A DNA stretch of 64,000 nucleotides from Nymphaea colorata. Lineage: Eukaryota > Streptophyta > Magnoliopsida > Nymphaeales > Nymphaeaceae. The stretch is taken from NCBI RefSeq assembly GCF_008831285.2, contig NC_045145.1, forward strand, positions 24,676,802 through 24,740,801, read 5' to 3'. The translations under genes were made by a program, and so were the position numbers. The notes beneath the pieces were generated by a model. The model was not told the DNA's origin, searched no databases, and worked only from the letters and a program-made list of their open reading frames with translations. This document shows positions 14,001 to 24,168 of this stretch, one piece after another (the first letter of the stretch is position 1; each line of letters begins with the position of its first letter).

Positions 14001-14049
14001 GGCTCCCGCGAGTTGATTCTGGACTTGGGATCTATTCTCGGGCGTAGCA
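11034..14049. mobile_element. probable non-coding LTR-derived insertion inside the subtilase intron
   Basis: The segment begins TGTTACGCCTCTGGGACA and ends TCTCGGGCGTAGCA. These ends are roughly inverted (TGTTACGCC versus TGCTACGCCC), as in many plant gypsy-type LTRs. Base composition is clearly more GC-rich than the host intron flanks, and the interior (11600-13700) is CT-rich without gag or pol motifs. The whole lies inside the intron 10616-14941. No matching 5-bp target duplication and no internal LTR-LTR repeat was identified. A decayed large non-autonomous retrotransposon is the best reading; unrelated GC-rich filler is possible. Confidence 0.35.
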
Positions 14050-14668
14050 ATCGCTAGCCAGGTCTAGGTTCCCACCATGCAACAAGTTCTAAATTTGAAA
14101 TTACACTGGATATGGATCTAAATTTGACCTGTCGGCATAAAAGATCGAAAAGCCTCCCACTACATTCAACTGACATTCTCCAAAATCAAATAAATCCCCT
14201 TGATCCCCTTGCCCTTATGAGTCGTTCAGAGATATTTTATGAGCATCCCAGGAATCTTGGTTCATTATGCAATAGAGAGATGCAAAAAAAACAGTCCACC
14301 ACATTCCTTTTCGAACACCTTATACCTTGCTTACAATCTTTTCGAGAAAGAGATTCCGTTGTACAAATCACTCTTCCTTTAGATGGGACCTGGGAATTTG
14401 GTGCTTTGAGATTTGGATAGGAAACCTTTAAATTTTACGAAACAGGGTTCTGGTCGAGCTTCTAATTTTTACTAATGCTACTCCATGCCGCACCTTATTT
14501 CTTTTATGTCTATCTATTTATTGCCACAACCATGAGATCCCATGTACCCACCTATCGATTCCAATCACATATGAAGCATATGTCATTGATAATCTGTCAA
14601 TCATTCGCTACCCAAACTTCAATTTTAATTCAAATTCCAATATCATTAGGCATTTGGTAAGAAAAATT

Positions 14669-14862
14669 GTGTGCTCTTTGAACACATTTTCTTAAAACAT
14701 ATGTTATGTTCTTATTTTGAGAAGAATGATCCAATCACGGTTATCGTTCCTAAATTAAGCAATCAAATGCCAGAAGTAAGTAATTGGATCATATTTCCTA
14801 AACAAAAGCATAGCATTCTTGAAACACATGTTCTAAAAATGTTCTGTGTTCCAAGTGCATAA
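14669..14862. repeat. imperfect long inverted repeat
   Basis: A left arm of about 65 bp (with GAACACATTTTCTTA and GATCCAAT) is partly complementary to the right arm (ATTGGATC and GTTCTGTGTTCC). The two meet around 14745-14790. It could be a degraded foldback MITE within the last part of the subtilase intron. Confidence 0.35.
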
Positions 14863-15417
14863 TATTCTCTTTTAGTAGTCTACTTAGACATAATATCAGG
14901 TATTACTTAACCAATTCACCTTCTCTTGTGGCGTCTGTTAGGAATTTGGCCTGAATCACCGAATTTCAATGATGTACCATTAAGAGGGAAAGGAACGTGC
15001 ATGGAAGGGCCAAACTACAAAACATCCAACTGCAACAGGTTTAAATTTATGCTCTAATTTGAAATCACATACCTATAGCCAAAATAGAGCTGATGGGCGA
15101 ACTTCGACTCAGGAAGGTGATCGATGCTTGGTATTAACTCATTCAGGGTGGCAAAAGTCCCCGAGTCAAATGGGCCCAGTACGCTGATGAGCTCGCCCAG
15201 GGACATAGTGGGGCATGGAAGCCACACCAAGTCGACCGCAGAGGGCTAGCACCATCGTGCACAACGTGACCTACTGCGGACTGGGGCAGGGAGTGGCTAG
15301 GGGTGGGTTGTCGACGAGCCAACTGGCAATCTATAAGGCGTGTTTGGAGGAGGGATGTTTTGGGGTGGACCCGCTCAAGGGGATAGTCGATGCTGTCAGG
15401 GAGGGGTGCACATCATC

Positions 15418-16133
15418 TTTTTATAATGTATTTTCTGTTTTTCTTGCAATCTCTCGACCTCGATCATCTTTTCCCAACTCCCTCTCTCGCTAATATTTCC
15501 CAATCGCTTCCACCATACTTGAGTCTCATGTTCGCTCATCATTGGATGCTGTAGCGGAAGACCTGGGAGATCGATCGGCATCATCACCTCGTTGTGAGCA
15601 ACGGAAAGCCACCACTCGAATGAGGGTTTCACACAACCCGTGGAACAAACGAGCAAGGGTTTGGACAACTATCTCTCTCTCTTTATATTGTATTTTCTGT
15701 TTCTCTTGCAATCTCTCGACCTCGATCATCTTTGTCCAACTCCCTCTCTCGCTCAATCTTTTGATATTTCCCAATCTCTTCCACCATTCTTCAGTCTTGT
15801 GGTCACTGATCATTGGATGCTGTAGTGGAAGACATGGGAGATCGATCGGCATCATCACCTCGTTGTGAGCGACGGAAAGCCATCACTCGAATGAGGGTTT
15901 CACATAACCCGCGGAACAAATGATCGAGGGTTTGGACAACTATATCTCTCTATTTATAATGTACTTTCTGTTTCTCTTGCAATCTCTTGACCTCGATCAT
16001 CTTTGCACAACTCCCTCCCTCGCTCGATCTTTTGATATTTCCCAATCATTTCCACCATTCTTGAGTCTCATGTTCGCTGATCATTGGACGTTGTAGCAGA
16101 AGACCTGAGAAGATCGATCGGCATCATCACTAT
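15418..16133. repeat. ~270-bp tandem repeat, about 2.7 copies
   Basis: Three successive copies start at about 15421, 15683 and 15955 (spacings 262 and 272 bp) with TTATAATGTA or a close variant. Each continues through TCTTGCAATCTCTCGACCTC, TATTTCCCAATC, TCATTGGATGCTGTAG and GATCGATCGGCATCATCAC. The last copy stops at about 16133. The array directly abuts the last recognisable subtilase codons, so the insertion or expansion cut off the gene's 3' part. Copies differ by roughly 10% by eye. Confidence 0.9.
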
Positions 16134-16149
16134 CAGGGATTAGATTCCA

Positions 16150-17240
16150 CCTCAGACTGAAATGCCTTACGATAAGCTTTTATGTAACATTGTGTATAAT
16201 ACATACATATGTGATACTTATATACATGTTCATATGGCTACATATTATATTATACATGTAATATGTATATAAGACATATATGCATGTATATGTATAATTT
16301 GTACATATGTAATGCTAATAGATGTGTATAATGTTATACAATAAGAATATATGTACACATATATACATTTGTATATATTATTGGTACATACATGTGAGAA
16401 CATACAATATGTATACACTTATGAATATGTACTACAATATGTATATAAAATATATGTATGTTATGTGTATATTATATATGTAATACAATGTCCCAATGTA
16501 CATATAGTATGTTACAGTAAAAATATATTATATGTACAGGTACATATATATAATATACGTATATATGTTATTTATAGTAATACGTTATATGTTTATATTA
16601 TATATACGTACATATGTGTACATACAATATATATATAAAATATATGTATGTTATGTGTATATGTAATACATTGTACCAATGTACATATAGTATGTTACAA
16701 TAAAATATATTATATGTATACGTACATATATATAATATATGTATATATGTTATGTATAGTAATACGTTATAACATATGTACGCACACACATATATATGTA
16801 CGTATACACATATACATTATATATACGTATATAATAGGTATAATTTCAGCATATAGGTACCTATACACATATATGTACGTTTGTATGTATACGTTAATAC
16901 ATATGTGTATGTATGTATGTAACACATATATGCAAACATATGGACGTACACGTTCATACTATATATATGTGCATATTAATATTATTTTATACATATATCT
17001 ATGTATGTACATACATATATATACGTATACATGTGCATATAATATACAAATATGTACTTATAATGAATGTATGCATATAATATACAAATATGTACTTATA
17101 ATGTATGTACATATAACATATATGCATATATATATATATACATATATATGTATTTACATAATACGTACATATACATCTAACATATATATGTACATATTTG
17201 TGTTATATGTGTACATACATATGTACATTAGTGTGAATAT
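16150..17240. repeat. extreme AT-rich, TATGTACATA-type low-complexity tract
   Basis: About 1.1 kb consists of alternating purine-pyrimidine words (TATA, TGTA, CATA). It includes an internal duplication: about 16437-16590 recurs at 16628-16775, sharing TATGTATGTTATGTGTATAT and CCAATGTACATATAGTATGT. Long open frames here are rich in Tyr, Ile, Cys and His only because stop codons are depleted in the repeated words; they are not genes. Confidence 0.9.
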
Positions 17241-17243
17241 ATA

Positions 17244-18020
17244 GATATATATTACATACATATATTAATATCTATATATAAATATATACAATGTCTACTA
17301 CCATACATATGTTATGTATGCATTATATATATTATATTATACATGTGTATACGCACATTACACAACACTATATGTACATATATATATATATATATATATA
17401 CATTTGTACGTGTGTACATTAGCATATATGTATATATATTATATGTATGTATAAATATTTATATATAGACATATAGCATATATGTATGTATATTATATAT
17501 ATGTATAATGTACAAAATTTATAAATGTCTAAGTGTATGTGCACTATGGAAAGATTATGCTGTTTGTAGGCCTTGCGTCTTAAAGTTCATAGATCTCAAA
17601 TCAAATCTCATCCCTTCTAACTTGAGATCAATGATATGTAGATATATATTACATACATGTATTAATATCTATATATAAATATGTACAATGTATAATACCA
17701 TTTATATGTTATGTATGCATTGTACGTAATATATATATTATATTATACATGTGTATACGCATATTACACAACACTATATATATATACATTTGTACATATA
17801 TACATTAGCATATATGTATATGTATTATACATATGTATAAATGTTTATATATAGATATATAGCATATATGTATATATATTATATATATGTATAATGTACA
17901 AACTTTATAAATATATATGTGTTTGTGCACTATGCAAAGATTATGTTGTTTGTAGGGCTTGCATCTTAAAGTTCATAGATCTCATATCAAATCTCATCCC
18001 TTCTAACTTGAGATTAATGA
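17244..18020. repeat. 397-bp tandem duplication in the AT-rich tract
   Basis: Copy 1 (about 17244-17635) and copy 2 (17641-18020) both start GATATATATTACATACAT and both end with AAAGTTCATAGATCTCA, CATCCCTTCTAACTTGAGAT and AATGAT. The non-AT end segment shows that this is a real segmental duplication and not convergent low complexity. Confidence 0.9.
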
Positions 18021-18026
18021 TCATAA

Positions 18027-18397
18027 GGGGGTGTTTGATGGCACTTCAAACTGGAATTAGAATGAAAACTCTAGTTCTAGTTTGATTTTTAATTTGATAG
18101 TCTAGAGTTTTGAGTCTAATTTTGAAAATGATGTTTTTGACAAAATCACAATTTAAAGTTTAAAATTGATGAAATAAAACTATGATGACATGTGCTCAAA
18201 GAAAAACGAATAAATTATAAATTTAAGGAATCATAATTCCACCCCTCAGAATAGAATCACGATTCTTAAATTTTGATTCAAGAATGAAACTATAATCTTA
18301 AAACATAAAATCTTTGATTGAGAATTCAATTCCCATTTCCTCGAAAAAGAAAATTTTATTTACATAATTATGCGATTCCGGCTTTGTCAAACAACCC
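18027..18397. mobile_element. MITE with imperfect terminal inverted repeats
   Basis: The left end reads GGGGGTGTTTGATGGCA. The right end, GGCTTTGTCAAACAACCC, has the complement GGGTTGTTTGACAAAGCC. The interior is AT-rich with GAATTAGAATG and ATTCCACCCCTC words shared with the element at 121-309. Possible target duplications are short (ATAA on each side), so the superfamily (hAT or Harbinger-like) is uncertain. Confidence 0.5.
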
Positions 18398-18996
18398 ATA
18401 AACGATTGTTTTCAAATTTGCTATTTGTCAAAACAGTCGATTTAAGATAAATCCTTTGTTAAACAAGATACAATCGAGAGAGATCCAAAAACTGACCACC
18501 ATCTAGACACATCTCTCTAAGAACATGGCCCCCCTTGATTGGAGGGGTCATTTCCCGGATCCCATCCTTCTTATGAGGTAAACAACTCATAAGTTTGATC
18601 TATATCAAACGCAAACAGAGAACCTTTCTATGGTTTAACCACACTAGACCCACGAAGGAAACATTTTGAGTCCACTGGACCACAACAGATGGAAAAGAAA
18701 AGTGACGAAATGGGTTGACCATATCCAAGTGCACACATCATATGATGATTTTTGTGTGTTTTTTTTTTGTTGTATTTTTTTCTCACATTTCCAAGTCGAA
18801 TTCAACCTCGCTCGCCCCATCCATACTGTAATATTGGATTGGGGCTCGTCATTGTCTTTGACCCTTCTGTTTTTTTCTTTTTGTTTCTCTCCTTTTGCCA
18901 TTTCAGGAAGACAGGAAAGAGGAAGAGTGACTGACATCCACTCAGAAAGGAGAAAAGTGGGGGAGAAGGAATAGGAGAAAGGGGAGAGAGGGAAAC

Positions 18997-19094
18997 ATGA
19001 TCAGAGAAGGGAGCCATGATTTCCACCAGGTGCAGCTCTTCATCGGTGAAGCTTTCTATGCCATCGCCGGTGCCAAGAAGCAAGCATCTCAAGG
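18997..19094 (+). CDS. putative first coding exon, unrecognised gene
   Basis: An ATG at 18997 follows a purine-rich leader like a 5'-UTR (18900-18996). It opens a frame with SHDFHQVQLFIGEAFYAIAG and AKKQASQ, then a plausible donor CAAG/GTATTC. The composition is protein-like, but I do not recognise the family. A second coding-like stretch lies 300 bp downstream at 19391. The two may be parts of one gene whose remainder was displaced by the retroelement at 19563. Confidence 0.3.
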
Positions 19095-19390
19095 TATTCG
19101 GATGAAGCAAACCTTGCCCAAATCTTATTTGTTATTGTTTACCTATTCTTGGGTTTGTTGTCGACTCCAACATCTCATTTATGTGTTTTGTGGTTTTCTT
19201 AGGGGTTGTTTTCTTCAGGGCTTGATTTTGGGGAATCAGGCGGAGAACTTGTTTTTCTTTGGGGGTTGATTTGGTGGAATCAGGCGGAGAAAACTCATCC
19301 AAAAGGGGTGCCGGCCGCACTGAGGGGTGATGTGCCCAACTCAAAGGAATTGGTGCCATCATCTTCACGATACCAGCTTTCCTCTGACCT

Positions 19391-19522
19391 ATGGAAGATC
19401 CGGCACCAGCTGAAACCCCAGCTTCCAATCCAGATGCCGCAGTCGACAAACCGGTAATGATGCCACCTCCTTCACCTGGTTTGTATCCCGAGTTCTACTT
19501 GTGCTACTTGGGAGAACGATAA
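19391..19522 (+). CDS. short Pro/Ala-rich reading frame, possibly an N-terminal gene fragment
   Basis: The 43-codon frame starts MEDPAPAETPASNPDAAVDK, continues VMMPPPSPG and ends LYPEFYLCYLGER. The disordered acidic-Pro start is typical of a real plant protein N-terminus. A possible donor lies at CCTG/GTTTGT (around 19478), so the end shown may be read-through into an intron. No family recognised. It is adjacent to the truncated gypsy element. Confidence 0.3.
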   Translation: MEDPAPAETPASNPDAAVDKPVMMPPPSPGLYPEFYLCYLGER

Positions 19523-19562
19523 TTGTGAAATCAGGCCTTCAGGAATCCTTTTTCTGTTTTGC

Positions 19563-21373
19563 TTATTGTGGGTTATGGATTCTGCTGTGCTGCACTAATC
19601 CACGCTCCAGCAGGTCCATCACTTGTCTTTTAATTTCGTCATTCTCAAGTACCGAATTGCGATACATGGAAAGGTTGGGTAGAGGGGCATCAGATTGCAA
19701 GTGAATTTCATGCTCAACTGGACGCTGTGGTGGTAGGCCTTGTGGATCTTCAAACATATCAGTATAAGAGTTGAGTAGTTTGGTGAGCATACCTTCTTCT
19801 TTCTCGTGCGTGTACATGAGATGAATTGTAGCATTCTTTTCACACGGCTGCACTAAACGTACAAGCAATAAGACAAATCTTTGGCATGCATTCACCACTC
19901 GTTTGACTTGTTCGGCTGTCATCAAATCTGTTGGAGGGGCGATGTTGTCCCGAGTGATCACAAACTGCTTCCCGTCTTTTGTGAGTTCATATTCTTGTGC
20001 TCGTCGATGGTAGTGACCATCACGGAGCCACAAATATGGACTTCCAAGAACCACTTGGCAAACATCAAGTGGAACAACATCACAAATAACTTCATCAATA
20101 AAACGAGAGGTGATGGCAAACTTCACCTTGCACTGGCGGTCCACTCGTTGTCCAACATCCTTTATAATCCATCCCAATGGATATGGGCGAGGATGTGGTG
20201 TGGTGACCAAACCAAGTCGTTCCACCAGACTTGATGAGATTAAGTTCTTTTGGCTTCCAGTGTCGAAGATTGTGCCAATAACTTCATTTTTCACCTGAAT
20301 CTTGATGGTGAAGAGTTCTTCAGCATGCTCCTCCTCCGCGGTTGAGATAACAGTATCAGATCTCGCCATCAGGGATAGGGCCGTGTCTGGCTGCTGCATT
20401 GAGCCAACCCTCTTAGGCTCATTTTCTCTAGCCATCACCGTATTAATCTGTTTCCCTCTATTCTGCTCCTTGAACCGCTTGGGTTTCAATTCAGGATGCA
20501 CCTTCCAGCATTTTTCTTTGTTATGTCCAGAAATTTTGCAATGATCGCAGTAAAAATCAGACTTGGAAGGATATGACTTGGAGTCCTTCGAAGTGTGATT
20601 TTTATCATATTTTGATACCTTCTGTTTGGATTTTGCAGAATTTTTGTAGTTGCTTCCCCTATTCTTTGCTTCAATAGCCATTACTGTAGTACTTGCGCTT
20701 GAGACATCCAACACTCGAAAAAGCTGCAACTCTTGGTGAATCGTATAATGTAGTCCGCCACAAATTTTTGTACAGCTTCCTCAGTGTTGATCGATACACC
20801 AAGAGCAACCGCAAGCCATCGGAACTCGGTTGTATATTCTTGAACTGATTGTGTGTTATACTGCCGCAACGTATACCACCTTGTCCAACGATCTTGCAAA
20901 TATCCCATTGGATAAAACTCCAACCTCAGGAGTCGTTTAAATTCCTCCCAAGTGATGCCCTGTCCTTCTCGAGATGCCAAGATACCATTCCACCATGCCA
21001 ATGCATGGTTGGTAAGTTTTAACCTAGCAAAGGCTACACGTTCTGTACCTGGATACTCATAAAGAGTAAAATAGGTTTCCATTTGAGCCAACCAAGAGTC
21101 CAGCTTCTCAGCGTCAATGGAACCATCAAATACAGGGATGTCGATCTTGGCCTCCACCTTGAACGGTCTTGGGCATTCCCTTGTGAGAGGTTGTTCGGGT
21201 CCCTTCTCCTCTTCTTGTCTTGTATTAGCGTCCTCCCTTTGTATTTTGATCATTTGTTGCTGAAAATGCTCAAGTTGCTCCATCCGTAACGCCATGGTTT
21301 CAAGGGTGTATTGCACGGTTTGAAGAGCAGCAACCAACCTAGCAGTCACTTCTTTGTCGCCGGGCGTAGACAT
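19563..21373 (-). mobile_element. truncated Ty3/gypsy-like retrotransposon: gag, protease and start of RT
   Basis: This is the internal region of an LTR retrotransposon on the minus strand. The upstream frame (21373-20681) carries a retrotransposon Gag domain (AFARLKLTNHALAWWNGI, ITWEEFKRLLRLEFYP, QYNTQSVQEYTTEFRWL). It loses frame near 20750. The next frame (20729-19563, 388 codons) has a CX2CX4HX4C zinc knuckle at residues 61-74 (CDHCKISGHNKEKC) and an aspartic protease site FDTGSQKNLISSS (DTGS about 156-159). It ends with the first residues of the reverse transcriptase domain (EHEIHLQ, DLLERGLVQHS). The RT palm, RNase H, integrase and the second LTR are absent, so the element is 3'-truncated at about 19563. 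It is inactive because of the frameshift and truncation. Confidence 0.88.
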
Positions 21374-21477
21374 GTCACTCTCTTCAATTTGTGGTCACCG
21401 TCGATGTTGTGTGAGATTTTGCAACAGCTCACCAGTGGCGCCGTGCGTCGATCGGGTCCCCACCATGCATGAAAAAC

Positions 21478-21494
21478 CTGTCTCTGACACCAGT
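21478..21494 (-). other. primer binding site next to the LTR
   Basis: On the minus strand the sequence after the LTR reads TGGTGTCAGAGACAG. It resembles the TGGTATCAGAGC sites complementary to initiator tRNA-Met, separated from the LTR end by two bases. This fixes the LTR boundary and the element's direction. Confidence 0.6.
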
Positions 21495-21876
21495 TGATCC
21501 GTATGAGGATTTGTTGAATCGGTCTCTCACCCAGACGCTAGCAAAATTTCCAGTGCCAAAATGACGAGGACCATAAGGCAAAACGCAGGATTTTCTCTCT
21601 TCTCCAAAAAAATGGAGAGGCCACTTACTCTTTTCTTTATTTTTCCTGCTTTCAGGTGCCTCCCTTCTGCGAGGCTTATAGCTGGGTGTATAACCACCCA
21701 TGAGTCACGTCTCCAAGGGCTCCCACAAAATTGGGGCCTCATGGGTGACACACATCTCCAAGGGCTTCCACAAAATCGGGCCTCATGGGCTACAATCTCT
21801 CTAACCACCAACCACTTGCTTTAGGTGCTGCCATGTTCTCCAACGTTTTCCAACTTGTTGGGCAAGTCCTGTGACA
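21495..21876 (-). repeat. single 382-bp LTR of the gypsy-like element
   Basis: On the minus strand it runs from TGTCACAGGACTTGCCC (21876) to CGGATCA (21495), with TG...CA ends and the primer binding site immediately inside. It contains a short direct repeat (CTCCAAGGGCT and CCCACAAAAT, at about 21712 and 21750). No partner LTR occurs near 19560, in keeping with truncation. Confidence 0.65.
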
Positions 21877-21910
21877 GGTGTCAAATGGTTGCTAGCTCGT
21901 AGACCGGGTC

Positions 21911-22777
21911 TTACTCCCGGATCAGTCTGAAATCAAGCGGAACATCCATGCACACCCGAGCGAAACCTAGTTTGTCCCTGTGCATCGTGCATTCATCTGC
22001 TCTAATGAAGGAGGCACCCATCCCCCTAGCAATAGCTTTAAAGCTATACAAATTCCTAAACAAAACTGGAAGTTGAGGAAGACGAATCCACAAAGGGATC
22101 GATTCCTTTTCATTCAGGCGTAATTCTGTACCTGGCTTCCAATGACTGGTAATCAGAAGCCGACCCCCAACTACCCATTTTCTGTACATTACCTCTCTGA
22201 GCTCTTCCGCAGAACTCACCTGCACCAAGAATCTCCCACTCCCAATAATAGAAAATGTTGGACTGTTTACTTTAATCCAAAGCTTTCGCAAGGCCTGGAA
22301 AACATACCTGTAGTCCATGCCCGTGCTCATTCTACCTCCTTAAAAGCCAGCTACTACCGCAAACCGATATTGCTCCTCCATTTTCTGGTACCCCTCAGCA
22401 GGGAAGACCACCGTGGGTTCATCGCCAGATCTGTCCACAGTCGCCACCGGGCACTCCTGAAAATCCAACTCCTGGCTACCAGGAACAACGCCTGCCCACC
22501 CTTTTAAATTCCTCATTTGAGGGGTGGTTGGAGCATCACCTTCGCCCTGCTGCATATCCTTGTCACCGCTATCTTCTTCCATTCTGTGCAGGTTGGAGTT
22601 GTCGCACTTTGCTAAGCTCCTTTGGGTTGATCCATCCGTGCTCCCCAGGTCTGGAAACTCACCCCTATTGTCGAGATGCATCAGTCCGCCGATTCCCATC
22701 TCCCCAGCAAGCTTTCCCTTTCCCACTCGATGCCCTAATCTTCTCCCCTCAGAGCTTCTCTCTCCTTCGATTTCCAT
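21911..22777 (-). pseudogene. LINE ORF1 (DUF4283-type) with one in-frame stop
   Basis: Two adjoining open stretches read as one frame broken by a TAA at about 22340-22342. The N-terminal part ends EEQYRFAVVAGF, and after the stop the frame continues RMSTGMDYRYVFQALRKLW. The DUF4283 core follows: SGRFLVQVSSAEELREVMY, LLITSHWKPG, IPLWIRLPQLPVLFRNLYS, AIARGMGASFIRADE and FARVCMDVPL. DUF4283 is typical of plant LINE ORF1 nucleic-acid-binding proteins, often followed by a CCHC knuckle. The knuckle, endonuclease and RT are absent because the frame is cut by the LTR element, whose LTR begins only 35 bp away. Nested insertion is inferred. Confidence 0.75.
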
Positions 22778-22866
22778 CCCCCTTGCCCCGGGAGTTCCCC
22801 TCCAAGCTTTCCCTTCCCCACATGATGCCCTAGCCTGCTCTCCCCTCAGAGCTTCTCTCTCACATC
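22708..22866. repeat. CT-rich ~95-bp direct repeat at the LINE 5' end
   Basis: AAGCTTTCCCTT, GATGCCCTA and CTCCCCTCAGAGCTTCTCTC occur at about 22709-22768 and again at 22804-22862. The first unit overlaps the ORF1 start codon and the second lies upstream of it (minus strand). This resembles repeated promoter/5'-UTR monomers of LINEs. Confidence 0.7.
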
Positions 22867-23146
22867 TCTAAGGGGAGCCTTGTTCATCTAGTTGGAACAG
22901 TCCTTGCTGCTAATCATTGAGGCCGTTGGTTTTGCTCGTCTACTAAGTTGCTGTCGAGCTCTCTCTTTATTTATTCTTTGATGTTCTTGAGAGAAGATGG
23001 ACTCTCAGTATATAGAGTGCAGGCCAGACTATTTTAGGTAAGATAATCTCGCAAATCCTGCATGATAAACAAAGTGTCAAGAAAAAAAGGATCAGATCTC
23101 TTATCAAGATCTGTTATTGTTATGCAGACTACATTTTAGGTGGTTA

Positions 23147-23296
23147 ATGGATTGGGATAGAAATGATAAGAGTAAATCAGCAAAACGTGGTTTTATGGAT
23201 ATTCAAAATAAGAATATTGCTGAAGACGTTGAGGATCTTGATGTCAATGAGAAGACAAGAATTAAGGAAGACATTGAGGATCTTGATATCAACTGA
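23147..23296 (+). CDS. 49-codon acidic frame with a repeated ED(V/I)EDLD motif
   Basis: ATG 23147 opens a frame with MDWDRNDKSKSAKRGF, then IAEDVEDLDVN and IKEDIEDLDIN, and stops at 23294-23296. The duplicated acidic motif also shows in the DNA (GAGGATCTTGAT twice). It lies just upstream of an LTR end and may be part of the transposon or the C-terminus of a lost gene. Not recognised. Confidence 0.3.
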   Translation: MDWDRNDKSKSAKRGFMDIQNKNIAEDVEDLDVNEKTRIKEDIEDLDIN

Positions 23297-23299
23297 AAT

Positions 23300-23590
23300 T
23301 ACTTAAAAATGAGACATGGCAGATTTGTTCCGTTATAACCTTCCTTTTTGTAATCCTTCATCCACTCCAAAAATTGTGGATAATGTAAGTGTAAGTGAGA
23401 AATATTTTTTTAGTACCCTCAATTTTTTAAGAAATTGTGTATTATCATGATCTTGTATACCAAAAATCTTGTAAGCGATAACTTTTTTTTGTACTATATA
23501 TATGTTGTCCAAAGGAATCATTAAAAACAAGTTCTCTCCAGCTTTATCTTTCGCGCTTCCTCTGAATAAGTTTTCTCATGTTATCAGAGC
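23300..23590 (+). mobile_element. LTR 3' end with tRNA-Met-type primer binding site
   Basis: The sequence TTTTCTCA ends at 23578 and is followed directly by TGTTATCAGAGC (23579-23590). That matches 11 of 12 positions of the initiator-tRNA-Met primer site TGGTATCAGAGC. A TATATATA stretch at about 23496 lies 80 bp before the end, as expected for an LTR promoter. The LTR start was not located and no gag follows. The downstream frame at 23730-24020 is not recognised and is interrupted by the LINE remnant, so only the 5' part of the element survives. Confidence 0.5.
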
Positions 23591-24168
23591 AAAACAAGCT
23601 TTTCCAAAAAAATCCAAGCTTTTGTAGAGAGGTCCTTCAGACACCTGGAATTGGAATAATCTTCTGCTCGACAGCTAGAATCGCCTGAAGAATCAGCGCC
23701 GGCCTTCCTCTCTGCTGCGTGATACACCTTTGTCTCCAGCAAATTATTCCACAGAATGGTGGGAAAGGAAGTCAGGGGAGGTGCCTTTCTCGCCGGATTC
23801 TTCTTGTACTCTGGCAGCAACCCCTATCACCGGAATTTCTCAGGGTCGACTGAATTTCTCTGCTGTGGATGTTAGTGACGAGCCTGTTGCAAATCTCCTC
23901 TCGGCAGCTCTTGTTCTCAGCCTACAGGTTCAGCTCGACAGCAGGTTCTCTCAACCCTTCACTGAATCACAAACTCAGGCAGTCATATTTGCTTCTGTCC
24001 AAAGGCTTTGGTTTCTTCTCTGATTTAAGACAGCAAAAGAGCATCTCCAGCGAAGGAAAGAGGGAGGAAACAGAATTTGGGTCTATTAGGGAGGAAACAG
24101 AATCATCTACACAGACTTGTCATATGAGTATATATTTGCTTTGCAATGGGAGGGAAATTTAATATTAC

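Larger units (their letters stand above)
9702..15414 (+). pseudogene. subtilisin-like serine protease (subtilase, S8) pseudogene, four exons
   Basis: Intact plant subtilases are secreted serine proteases. Exon 1 (9702-9782) encodes a signal peptide beginning MEGTRLLLFFLVSAS and ends at AAAG/GTACGT in phase 0. Exon 2 (10101-10615) follows AG in phase 0 with the inhibitor I9 propeptide (AHVVYMES, LLSSVIPWQESRLYLFH, RGFATMLTMKEADTLS). It then has LRPHTTCP-stop-DFLQ and the catalytic aspartate region DIIIRMIDTG. Exon 3 (14942-15038) resumes in the right phase with GIWPESPNF, GKGTCMEGPNY and SNCNR. Exon 4 (from 15147) carries SSPRDIV and the catalytic-histidine motif GHGSHTKSTAEG at 15211, then a TAG at 15247. 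A +1 frame continues TIVHNVTYCGLGQGVARGG and LAIYKACLEEGCFG. Lesions: stops at HTTCP* and in the propeptide, possible insertions, and a frameshift after the His motif. The oxyanion Asn and catalytic Ser parts are missing because a tandem repeat begins at about 15418. The GIWPES join is split by a 4.3-kb intron. Confidence 0.85.

Noticed and set aside
14112-14420. 102-codon plus-strand frame in the subtilase intron
   Set aside because: No recognisable domain, and it lies inside an intron defined by phase-matched splice sites.
16351-17244. Long Tyr/Ile/Cys-rich open frames in the AT-rich tract
   Set aside because: They arise from TATGTACATA-type repeats that avoid stop codons; both strands are open and no protein-like composition is seen.
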